Below are positions 1 to 5,718 of a DNA stretch of 5,735 nucleotides, one piece after another; positions within the stretch are counted from its first letter, which is position 1; each line of letters starts with the position of its first letter. A program made the position numbers and the translations under genes. This stretch comes from Bacteroidales bacterium (GTDB lineage: Bacteria > Bacteroidota > Bacteroidia > Bacteroidales > VadinHA17): assembly GCA_025455535.1 (NCBI GenBank), contig JALOMM010000116.1:1-5735 (forward strand), given 5' to 3'. The notes beneath the pieces were generated by a model, which was not told the DNA's origin, searched no databases, and worked only from the letters and a program-made list of their open reading frames with translations.

Positions 1-2
1 TC

Positions 3-932
3 GGGAACCTGGAGGTGACGCTCGGTGGCGCTCCCTACACCGGTTATCCTGCTTTCAGTGCACCTGATGACCTGGCAGTGTCATGCATGAAAGCAGGTTT
101 TGATGTTCTGGTTACTGCCAACAACCACAGCGCTGACCGCAGGGGTGCGGGCATAACGCGGACCATCAGAGTGCTTGACAGCCTCGGCATGCCTCACACC
201 GGAACATGGATGAGCAGCGAAGCCCGCGACACCCTTTCTCCCCTGATGATATCCGGCAACGGTATGAGGATAGCACTTCTCAACTATACTTACGGCACAA
301 ATGGCATTACAGTCAACCCTCCCCCTTTAGTGGCTTATATAGATACGCTGCGCATCGCCGCTGATGTGAAAAAGGCAAGGGAGAAAAACGCTGACATGAC
401 CATAGTGTTCATACACTGGGGCAATGAATATGATACTCTCCCCTCCCCCGCCCAGAAGAAGACAGCCCAGGCAATCATCCGTGCAGGCGCCGGCATGATA
501 ATAGGGTCACATCCTCATGTCATTCAGCCCATGACCTGGCTTCCAGACTCAACAGGAGCGGCACGCCCGGTGGTATGGTCAATGGGCAACTTCGTCTCAA
601 ACCAGCGCCGCAGAAGAACAGACGGAGGGGCCATGACAAAATTCGAACTCACCACGACAAACGGTGAGGTGAAAATAACCTCCGCGGGGTACATACTAAC
701 ATGGGTTTACACTCCTGTAATAAACGGCAAGAAACAATTCCACATACTCCCATGCTCACTCTGCGAGGATAACCCGGATTTTTTTCAGTCACCTTCAGAC
801 TATTCAGCGATGAAGTTGTTTGTCAGTGATGCGCGAAGACTGCTTGACGGTTCAGATACCGGTTTCGGCGAACTGATAATTGAGGGTGGCGGATTGATTG
901 AGGCAACCAGGTTGCCGGTAACGGATAATTGA
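3..932 (+). CDS. CapA family (PGA_cap) metallophosphatase-like protein, 5' truncated
   Basis: The reading frame is open to the left edge, so the gene starts before the window; the GTG at 15 lies inside the conserved domain and is not the start. The visible 309 residues carry the motif series of the CapA/PGA_cap domain, a calcineurin-like metallophosphatase fold: NLE (6-14), NNH in TANNHSADR (120-128), HWG followed by EY (from 414), GSHPHV (504-521) and SMGNF (579-593). The Asn, His and Glu residues of these motifs are the expected metal ligands, and all are present, so the domain looks intact apart from its first strand. CapA of Bacillus takes part in poly-gamma-glutamate capsule formation, but most Bacteroidota members have no tested role, so a capsule function should not be assumed. 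The last ~90 residues, after SMGNF, are less conserved. The missing N-terminus prevents any check for a signal peptide or lipoprotein Cys. Family assignment is firm; substrate is unknown. Confidence 0.9.
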   Translation, partial: GNLEVTLGGAPYTGYPAFSAPDDLAVSCMKAGFDVLVTANNHSADRRGAGITRTIRVLDSLGMPHTGTWMSSEARDTLSPLMISGNGMRIALLNYTYGTNGITVNPPPLVAYIDTLRIAADVKKAREKNADMTIVFIHWGNEYDTLPSPAQKKTAQAIIRAGAGMIIGSHPHVIQPMTWLPDSTGAARPVVWSMGNFVSNQRRRRTDGGAMTKFELTTTNGEVKITSAGYILTWVYTPVINGKKQFHILPCSLCEDNPDFFQSPSDYSAMKLFVSDARRLLDGSDTGFGELIIEGGGLIEATRLPVTDN

Positions 933-940
933 TATCTTTG
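911..940 (+). promoter_or_regulatory. Candidate Bacteroidota-type promoter for the metal-transporter-like gene
   Basis: TATCTTTG at 933-940 matches the Bacteroidota -7 consensus TAnnTTTG exactly. GTTG at 911-914 is a 3-of-4 match to the -33 element TTTG, 18 bases upstream. Transcription would begin near 946-948, giving a leader of about 13-15 bases before the ATG at 961. The -7 element begins one base after the stop codon of the CapA-like gene, so the -33 half lies in its coding sequence. This is a consensus match only. Confidence 0.45.
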
Positions 941-960
941 CTTCTAAATATGTACTTTTC

Positions 961-1671
961 ATGGAGGGATCGGTATTGCTTCTTGCCGGCACGGCAGTCA
1001 CATTAGGATTTATACATACACTGATTGGTCCTGACCATTATCTGCCCTTCATTGTTATGGGGGAAGCGAGAGGATGGAATATCCGCAAGACAATGTTCAT
1101 AACATTCCTGTGCGGACTGGGCCATGTACTCAGTTCTGTGGTTGTTGGCTTCATAGGTATTGCCGCAGGCTTGTCTCTTTCAAAGCTTGAGTTCTTTGAA
1201 TCATTCAGGGGAAATATCGCAGCATGGGTACTCATTGCTTTCGGCCTGGTCTATATGGTTCTCAGCCTGCGAAGCCTCTACCGCAAAAAGAAACATGCAC
1301 ATGTTCACAGTCACCGTGACGGCGTTGCTCACGAACATGAACATGACCATTTCAGCGGACACTCGCACATACACCTTTCAGACCGCAGGAATCTCACCCC
1401 CTGGATCCTCTTCCTGATCTTCGTCCTTGGTCCCTGTGAGCCGTTGATTCCCTTACTCATGTATCCGGCCGCACAGAACAATATAAGTGGCGTCATCCTG
1501 GTATCGGTACTCTTCTCCGTTGCCACAATAGCCACGATGATGGCAGTTGTGCTGGCATTCAGGCTTGGGCTGAGCCATATAAACATGAAGCCGGTGGAGA
1601 AATATGTCAATGTCATCGCAGGAGCGACCATTGTCATTTCCGGACTGGCGATACAACTCCTCGGACTCTGA
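961..1671 (+). CDS. NicO/RcnA/UreH-like six-helix membrane protein, putative metal-ion transporter
   Basis: The 236-residue protein has about six hydrophobic segments, roughly at residues 4-22, 44-70, 86-106, 147-167, 175-200 and 215-235. Helix 1 holds HTLIGPDH (His19, Asp25, His26), resembling the Ni/Co-binding HX4DH of NiCoT permeases and HGLEPGH of RcnA, but with five rather than four residues between His and Asp. Helix 2 holds GLGH (His55), comparable to the helix-2 His of RcnA. Between helices 3 and 4, residues 112-138 contain 11 histidines in HxH patterns, like the metal-binding cytoplasmic loop of RcnA. Helix 4 carries GPCEP (157-161), where RcnA has a Pro-Cys-Pro segment. This layout suggests a divalent-metal transporter, perhaps nickel or cobalt; metal and direction cannot be read from sequence. 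Automated pipelines may label such proteins TauE/SafE sulfite exporter or urease accessory UreH-like. The ATG at 961 is the only sensible start and has no Shine-Dalgarno. Confidence 0.72.
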   Translation: MEGSVLLLAGTAVTLGFIHTLIGPDHYLPFIVMGEARGWNIRKTMFITFLCGLGHVLSSVVVGFIGIAAGLSLSKLEFFESFRGNIAAWVLIAFGLVYMVLSLRSLYRKKKHAHVHSHRDGVAHEHEHDHFSGHSHIHLSDRRNLTPWILFLIFVLGPCEPLIPLLMYPAAQNNISGVILVSVLFSVATIATMMAVVLAFRLGLSHINMKPVEKYVNVIAGATIVISGLAIQLLGL

Positions 1672-1769
1672 CAGAGGCAAACCGGACAGACCACCCTCAG
1701 ACCGCAGGAGGGGCTGACGTTGTTACATATCTCTGATAAACAGAGGATCAAAAAGACAAATAATATTAG

Positions 1770-1777
1770 TAATTTTG
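1770..1777 (+). promoter_or_regulatory. Candidate -7 element for the DUF4290-ridA unit
   Basis: TAATTTTG is an exact match to TAnnTTTG, ending 15 bases before the ATG at 1793. Transcription would start near 1783-1785, giving a leader of only about 8-10 bases. No TTTG is visible at the -33 distance (around 1745-1752), which weakens the call. The element overlaps a TTG at 1775 that would extend the downstream frame, and this argues against that TTG as a start codon. The rest of the 1672-1792 spacer holds only short hairpins without T-runs. Confidence 0.42.
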
Positions 1778-1792
1778 CCAAAATTTCAATTG

Positions 1793-2458
1793 ATGAGTTT
1801 CGATTACAATACACAGAGAAAAAGGATGTCCCTGCCAGAGTATGGAAGAAATGTTCTGAAAATGATAGAGCATATCAAGTCCATTGAGGATGCTGAAGAA
1901 AGAAACAGGGCAGCCCGCACGGTAATACAGATTATGGGAAACCTGAATCCCAACCTCAGGGATGTGACTGACTTCAGGCACAAGCTGTGGGATCACCTTA
2001 TGATAATAGCTGACTTTGATCTCTCGGTCGACTCACCATATGCTCCCCCTGACAGGACTAAGCTGAGCGCCAAGCCAAACAGGGTGCCCTATCACAACGG
2101 CGAGACCAAATATGCTCACTACGGCCAGATAATACCATCACTGATCGAGGCTGCTGCCGCAATGGATGACGGTGAAGAAAAAGACTATCTTACAACCCTC
2201 ATCCTGAACCAGATGAAGAAGGATTACCTGACCTGGAATAAGGCACAGGTAGCCGATGAACTTATCATAAGAGACCTCACTGACATTTCCGGAGGACGCC
2301 TCAGGGTACCCGAAAACTTCAGGATGGCAGACATCAAGGAATTGCTGGTGCAGCCAAAGAGCAAAACACAGCAGGGCAGGTTTCAGGGAAGACCGCAGGA
2401 TAAGTATATGGGCAGGTCAGGAAAGCAGGGAAAGAAGAAACACAAAAACGGCCATTGA
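1793..2458 (+). CDS. DUF4290 family protein of unknown function
   Basis: This 221-residue protein is recognised as DUF4290 from its opening segment, YNTQRKRMSLPEYGRN (residues 5-20), followed by the conserved EERNRAARTVIQIMGNLNP stretch. The family is known to me essentially from Bacteroidota and has no established function. The body (about 1-186) looks soluble and largely helical, with no signal peptide or membrane segment, so a cytoplasmic location is likely. The last 35 residues (187-221) form a Gln/Gly/Lys/Arg-rich tail ending in a Lys/His cluster. It looks disordered and strongly basic, so nucleic-acid or ribosome contact is conceivable but unproven. I chose the ATG at 1793 because homologues begin just before the YNTQR segment and because the in-frame TTG at 1775 lies in a candidate promoter. 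The stop is 5 bases before the ridA ATG, implying co-transcription. Confidence 0.85.
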   Translation: MSFDYNTQRKRMSLPEYGRNVLKMIEHIKSIEDAEERNRAARTVIQIMGNLNPNLRDVTDFRHKLWDHLMIIADFDLSVDSPYAPPDRTKLSAKPNRVPYHNGETKYAHYGQIIPSLIEAAAAMDDGEEKDYLTTLILNQMKKDYLTWNKAQVADELIIRDLTDISGGRLRVPENFRMADIKELLVQPKSKTQQGRFQGRPQDKYMGRSGKQGKKKHKNGH

Positions 2459-2463
2459 ATACA

Positions 2464-2847
2464 ATGAATATAACTTCGGTAAATACATATGATGCAGCAT
2501 TGCCAGGGGGTCATTACTCCCAGGCAACAGTGGCTGGCAATGTTATTTTCGTATCAGGTCAGCTGCCTGTCAGACCTCTGGCAGGAGAATCGGTGAAGGA
2601 CGACATAAGTGAGCAGACATATCAGGCCCTCAGTAATGTTTTGAATATTGTCAAGGCTGCCGGAGGTGATATCACCACCATTGCCAGGACCACCATTTAC
2701 GCTGTTGATGTAAAACACTGGGAAGAGATAAACAGGGTCTATGCGTCATTTTTCGGCCCTGTCAAGCCGGCCCGTTCGATCATAACCGTAGCAGGGCTAC
2801 ACCATGGATTCCTGGTGGAGATAGAGGCAGTGGCATTCACAATTTGA
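2464..2847 (+). CDS. ridA: RidA family reactive intermediate/imine deaminase
   Basis: The 127-residue protein has the full length of a YjgF/YER057c/UK114 (RidA) subunit. RidA trimers hydrolyse enamine/imine intermediates such as 2-aminoacrylate, made by PLP enzymes like threonine/serine dehydratase, and so protect PLP enzymes from damage. Aligned by eye with E. coli RidA, the active-site residues are kept: Tyr18 (Tyr17), Ser31 in VSGQLPV (Ser30), Asn90 (Asn88), Arg104 in KPARS (Arg105) and Glu119 in VEIEAVA (Glu120). This places it with deaminating RidA rather than the Arg-lacking Rid subgroups. The E. coli Cys107 position is Ile106. The usual Leu-Pro before the last strand is Leu112-His113-His114. 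I prefer ATG 2464, since homologues begin close to it; a TTG at 2455 would overlap the DUF4290 stop. It is probably translated from the same transcript as DUF4290. The protein is cytoplasmic. Confidence 0.92.
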   Translation: MNITSVNTYDAALPGGHYSQATVAGNVIFVSGQLPVRPLAGESVKDDISEQTYQALSNVLNIVKAAGGDITTIARTTIYAVDVKHWEEINRVYASFFGPVKPARSIITVAGLHHGFLVEIEAVAFTI

Positions 2848-2849
2848 GA

Positions 2850-2889
2850 TTGACACTTTGTCATGTTTATTATTATGGCCGGTAATTTG
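2850..2889 (+). promoter_or_regulatory. Candidate promoter region for grpE-dnaJ
   Basis: The 73-base gap between ridA and grpE contains two overlapping promoter-like patterns. One is Bacteroidota-like: TTTG at 2857-2860, then 22 bases, then TAATTTG at 2883-2889, which is one base short of TAnnTTTG. The other resembles a general sigma-70 site: an exact TTGACA at 2850-2855 and TATTAT at 2871-2876, with a short 15-base spacer. The first would place the start near 2896. No CIRCE operator and no CTTGAA/CCCCAT-like heat-shock sigma site is visible. Both patterns are imperfect. Confidence 0.3.
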
Positions 2890-2904
2890 TTAAAAGGCCT
2901 GTAG

Positions 2905-2918
2905 TAAAAATCTTTTTA
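2905..2918 (+). promoter_or_regulatory. A/U-only hairpin directly before the grpE start codon
   Basis: TAAAA-ATCT-TTTTA forms a perfect 5-bp inverted repeat with a 4-base loop, ending two bases before the ATG at 2921. Because every pair is A-U, the stem would be weak and easily melted. In Bacteroidota, A/U-rich unstructured leaders help initiation, so a melting hairpin here could in principle modulate translation. The A/T richness of such leaders may equally produce this repeat by chance. Confidence 0.25.
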
Positions 2919-2920
2919 TC

Positions 2921-3511
2921 ATGGTGAAAAAGAAGAGTCACGAAGAGAGTCATAACGAACACGTGTCAGGAGATAATCATGCTGAAAATCAGTCGGCTGC
3001 AGAGACAGGCGCAACAGAGCCAAAGGCCACCCCGGATGAGGGCTCACCTGCCGGGGAGAGTGCGCAGATTGATGAGCTTACCCGAAAACTGACAGAAATG
3101 CAGGACAAATATCTCCGTCTCTCCGCTGAATTTGATAACTACAGAAAGAGAACACTGCGTGAAAAGATTGACATGACCAAATCTGCAGGGGAAGGCGTTC
3201 TGGTAACTATACTCCCTGTCATTGACGATTTTGACCGGGCCATGAATTCTTTGCGCGACACGGAAAACTGTACCGCTGTGAAGGAGGGTCTTCAGCTGAT
3301 CTACATTAAGATAGGAGACTTCCTCAGACAGAACGGCGTCATTGAGATGGAGGTACTTGACAAGCCGTTCAACGCTGACGTGCATGAGGCAGTAACCAAC
3401 GTGGCTGTCGACGATGAAGCAAAAAAAGGTAAGGTAATCGATGTCATCCAGAAAGGTTACATGCTGAATGAAAAAGTCATCCGCTACCCGAAGGTGGTTG
3501 TCGGAGAATAA
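2921..3511 (+). CDS. grpE: GrpE, nucleotide exchange factor for DnaK
   Basis: GrpE dimers release ADP from DnaK and so reset the Hsp70 cycle in the cytoplasm. The 196-residue protein shows the family layout. A polar, Glu/Ala-rich disordered N-terminus (1-48) is followed by a long coiled-coil helix (about 49-95) containing LRLSAEFDNYRKR (65-77). Next comes the helical bundle with LPVIDDFDRAM (98-108), then the beta domain with FNADVHEAV (150-158) and GYMLNEKVIRYPKVVV (179-194), which match the GrpE signature. The start is an ATG with typical homologue spacing and no Shine-Dalgarno. dnaJ follows after 22 bases, so the two co-chaperones are almost certainly co-transcribed and ended by the terminator at 4708-4744. 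The partner dnaK is not in this window, as is common in Bacteroidota. Heat induction is expected from the family, but no recognised heat-shock operator is seen. Confidence 0.97.
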   Translation: MVKKKSHEESHNEHVSGDNHAENQSAAETGATEPKATPDEGSPAGESAQIDELTRKLTEMQDKYLRLSAEFDNYRKRTLREKIDMTKSAGEGVLVTILPVIDDFDRAMNSLRDTENCTAVKEGLQLIYIKIGDFLRQNGVIEMEVLDKPFNADVHEAVTNVAVDDEAKKGKVIDVIQKGYMLNEKVIRYPKVVVGE

Positions 3512-3533
3512 ATAAGTAGTGGCAAGCCATAAG

Positions 3534-4685
3534 ATGTCGAAAAGAGACTATTACGAAATACTGGGAGTAAGCAAAGGGGCCTCCAAAGACGAGATAAAGA
3601 AGGCCTACAGAAAGCAGGCTCTTAAATTTCATCCGGACAAGAACCCGGGTAACAAAGAGGCAGAGGAGAAATTCAAGGAAGCTGCTGAGGCTTACGAGGT
3701 TCTCAGTAATGATGACAAGAGGGCCCGTTATGATCAGTACGGTCATGCCGGCCTGGGGAATAACATGGGTGGCGGCTTCGGCGGCGGCATGACCATGGAA
3801 GACATCTTCTCCTCATTCGGCGATATCTTCGGCGATGCATTCGGCGGTGCCTTCGGCGGCTCACGAAGGGGCGGAGGAAGATCACGGCATGTGAACAAAG
3901 GGACCAACCTGAGGGTGAAGGTAAAACTTACCCTTGAGGAGTTTGCCGGTGGCGCAGAGAAGAAAATAAAGGTGGCGAAGTATGTCACCTGCAACACCTG
4001 TCACGGCAGCGGTGCAGCCTCTGACAACGACGTGACGACATGCACGGCATGCAAGGGTACAGGCCATACCACAAGGGTTATGAACACCATCCTCGGGCAG
4101 ATGCAAACCACTGCAGCATGCAATGTATGCGGAGGCGACGGTAAGGTGATAACCAAAAAATGTCATAAGTGCTATGGCGAAGGAATAACCCAGGCTGAGG
4201 AGGTGATACCTCTGTCAATCCCTGCAGGGCTTTCCCCGGGGATGCAGCTGTCTGTCTCAGGCAAAGGAAACGCAGCAAGAAGAGGAGGCATGAACGGTGA
4301 CCTGATCGTCCTTATCGAGGAAGAGCCGCACCCGGAGCTGATACGCGAAGGCAATGACCTGATATACAACCTGTTCATCGGCATTCCAGACGCTATCCTC
4401 GGTACTAATGTTGAGGTGCCTACAATTGAAGGAAAGGTGAGGATCAAAATTGACCCGGGAACACAGGGCGGTAAGATACTGCGCCTGAGAGCCAAGGGAC
4501 TGCCCGACGTAAACGGCTACGGCAGAGGTGACCTGCTCGTGAATGTCAATGTATGGATACCAAAGAGTCTCAGCAGGGAAGAACAAAGGATAATTGAACA
4601 GTATCGCAGCTCACCCACATTTGCACCGAAACCGGATGCCGACGACAAGGGGTTCTTCGACAGGGTAAAGAACTACTTTTCCTGA
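3534..4685 (+). CDS. dnaJ: DnaJ, Hsp40 co-chaperone
   Basis: DnaJ delivers unfolded clients to DnaK and stimulates its ATPase. All parts of a class A DnaJ are present in 383 residues. The J domain (about 4-70) has HPD at 33-35. A Gly/Phe-rich linker (75-115) includes four FG[DG]x units. The zinc domain has four intact CxxCxGxG repeats starting at Cys153, Cys170, Cys196 and Cys210. The C-terminal substrate-binding and dimerisation domains run to [10 protein letters not shown] at the end. I chose ATG 3534, which gives the usual MSKRDYYE start; a GTG at 3519 would add five residues not expected in the family. It lies 22 bases after grpE and is followed by a strong intrinsic terminator, so grpE-dnaJ is a closed unit. 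No frameshift or missing key residue was seen. Confidence 0.98.
   Translation: MSKRDYYEILGVSKGASKDEIKKAYRKQALKFHPDKNPGNKEAEEKFKEAAEAYEVLSNDDKRARYDQYGHAGLGNNMGGGFGGGMTMEDIFSSFGDIFGDAFGGAFGGSRRGGGRSRHVNKGTNLRVKVKLTLEEFAGGAEKKIKVAKYVTCNTCHGSGAASDNDVTTCTACKGTGHTTRVMNTILGQMQTTAACNVCGGDGKVITKKCHKCYGEGITQAEEVIPLSIPAGLSPGMQLSVSGKGNAARRGGMNGDLIVLIEEEPHPELIREGNDLIYNLFIGIPDAILGTNVEVPTIEGKVRIKIDPGTQGGKILRLRAKGLPDVNGYGRGDLLVNVNVWIPKSLSREEQRIIEQYRSSPTFAPKPDADDKGFFDRVKNYFS
3816..3863 (+). repeat. Four 12-base in-frame tandem repeats in the dnaJ Gly/Phe linker
   Basis: Four consecutive 12-base units each begin TTCGGCG and encode [12 protein letters not shown] and FGGS (DnaJ residues 95-110). The units stay in frame, so changes in copy number would lengthen or shorten the linker without breaking the gene. 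Repetitive Gly/Phe linkers are normal in DnaJ; the near-identity at DNA level suggests expansion by slippage. Confidence 0.8.
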
Positions 4686-4707
4686 TTGCACAAACGTCTC
4701 AATCGAC

Positions 4708-4744
4708 GGTTGACCGATGATATCCATTGTTGTCAACCTTTTTT
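4708..4744 (+). terminator. Rho-independent terminator of grpE-dnaJ
   Basis: GGTTGAC (4708-4714) pairs perfectly with GTCAACC (4732-4738). A further inner stem can form between 4715-4719 and 4725-4729 (five pairs, one G-U, loop ATATC), leaving a two-base bulge at 4730-4731. Six T residues follow directly (4739-4744). The hairpin starts 23 bases after the dnaJ stop. Stem plus T-run is the classic intrinsic terminator arrangement. Confidence 0.85.
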
Positions 4745-4745
4745 A

Positions 4746-4753
4746 TATATTTG
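4746..4753 (+). promoter_or_regulatory. Candidate -7 element for the ABC transporter genes
   Basis: TATATTTG matches the Bacteroidota -7 consensus TAnnTTTG exactly and begins one base after the T-run of the dnaJ terminator. Transcription would start near 4759-4761, leaving a leader of about 28-30 bases before the ATG at 4789. The best -33 candidate is ATTG at 4726-4729, spaced only 16 bases away and inside the terminator hairpin, so the -33 half is weak. The site sits where a new transcription unit is expected. Confidence 0.5.
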
Positions 4754-4788
4754 AATTTCGCTTTTCCACACTTAACACAGGAATGATC

Positions 4789-5715
4789 ATGCCCTTGTTT
4801 GAAGCACAGAATGTAACCAAGCGCTTTGCCACACAGACAGCCCTTGACGACGTGAGCATAAGTGTTCCGTCACAGAGTATTTACGGCCTTCTCGGGCCTA
4901 ACGGAGCAGGAAAGACAACCCTGATCCGTATTATCAACCAGATCACCGCACCCGATACAGGCAGGGTGCTCCTTAACGGCCAGCCAATAAGGCCGGAGGA
5001 TGTTTATAAGATAGGTTACCTGCCCGAAGAACGAGGCCTCTACAAGAAAATGAAGGTCGGTGAGCAAGCCCTCTATCTCGCCCAGCTCAAAGGACTCAGC
5101 CGCAGTGAAGCAATGCGCCGCCTGAAGTACTGGTTCAAAAAAATGGAGATTACCGACTGGTGGGATAAAAAGGTTGAAGAGCTGTCAAAAGGAATGCAGC
5201 AGAAGGTACAGTTTGTCACGACAGTGCTCCATGAGCCGCAGCTCCTTATCTTCGATGAACCCTTCACCGGATTCGACCCCATAAACGTAAAGATACTTAA
5301 GAATGAGATCCTGTTCCTCCGCGAAAGAGGTGCAACAATAATATTCTCAACTCATAACATGGCCTCTGTCGAGGAATTGTGTGACAATATCACACTGATC
5401 AATAAGGCGAAAACAATCCTGGAGGGAAGTGTCGATAAAATCCGCAATGAGTGGGCTGAAAATGAATATGAAGTTGTCTTTGAAGGAGATGTGAAACCTG
5501 CAGCCAGTGATCATTTCTCGATGATAAGGTCATCATCTGAAGGTGACAGGAGCGTTGTGAGGATCAAATCTGCAGACGGAGGTGACACCAATGAGATAAT
5601 TAAGACAATGACGGCATCAGGCAGGGTTATCTCTTTCAACCCGGCGCTGCCTTCAATGAATGATATTTTTATCAAGGTTGTTGAAACAAAAAACAGGGAA
5701 GCTTCCAATAACTAA
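4789..5715 (+). CDS. ABC-2-type transporter ATP-binding protein (NatA/YhaQ-like, DUF4162 C-terminus)
   Basis: This is the ATPase subunit of a probable exporter; substrate unknown. In 308 residues it shows Walker A GPNGAGKT (36-43), a Q-loop region reading GYLPEERGLY (76-85), a signature of the form LSKGMQQK (132-139), Walker B LLIFDEP (152-158), D-loop TGFDP (160-164) and the switch His189 in STHNM. The Glu-for-Gln in the Q-loop and LSKGM instead of LSGGQ are usual for this NatA-like subgroup. Residues from about 215 resemble the DUF4162 accessory domain and include PSMNDIFIKVVE near the end. I prefer ATG 4789: homologues begin near LFEAQNVTK, and AGGA at 4779-4782 is well spaced. ATG 4783 is also possible. 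An in-frame ATG at 4717 lies inside the dnaJ terminator hairpin and is rejected. The next gene starts 3 bases after the stop, suggesting an ATPase-permease operon. Confidence 0.9.
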   Translation: MPLFEAQNVTKRFATQTALDDVSISVPSQSIYGLLGPNGAGKTTLIRIINQITAPDTGRVLLNGQPIRPEDVYKIGYLPEERGLYKKMKVGEQALYLAQLKGLSRSEAMRRLKYWFKKMEITDWWDKKVEELSKGMQQKVQFVTTVLHEPQLLIFDEPFTGFDPINVKILKNEILFLRERGATIIFSTHNMASVEELCDNITLINKAKTILEGSVDKIRNEWAENEYEVVFEGDVKPAASDHFSMIRSSSEGDRSVVRIKSADGGDTNEIIKTMTASGRVISFNPALPSMNDIFIKVVETKNREASNN

Positions 5716-5718
5716 GCC

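Noticed and set aside
1694..1745. Possible terminators after the metal-transporter-like gene: CCCTC/GAGGG (1694-1712) and CTCTG-ATAAA-CAGAG (1731-1745).
   Set aside because: Stems are only 5 bp and neither is followed by a T-run, so intrinsic termination is not supported.
1329..1814. Long minus-strand open frames across the metal-transporter-like gene, and similar ones over grpE, dnaJ and the ABC gene.
   Set aside because: They are antisense shadows of well-supported genes with low-complexity or Cys/Arg/Pro-rich translations and no recognisable domain.
2851..2875. TGACA-CTT-TGTCA hairpin followed by a T/A-rich stretch as a ridA terminator.
   Set aside because: The stem is 5 bp with a 3-base loop and no continuous T-run; it is as likely a by-product of the TTGACA-like site.
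4717..4788. Longer N-terminus for the ABC ATPase starting at ATG 4717.
   Set aside because: It begins inside the dnaJ terminator hairpin and upstream of the candidate promoter, and it adds residues outside the ABC domain.
5014..5046. Missing Q-loop glutamine (GYLPEERGLY) and LSKGM signature as signs of a degenerate ATPase.
   Set aside because: Both are normal in NatA/YhaQ-like ABC-2 ATPases; Walker A, Walker B and the switch His are intact.
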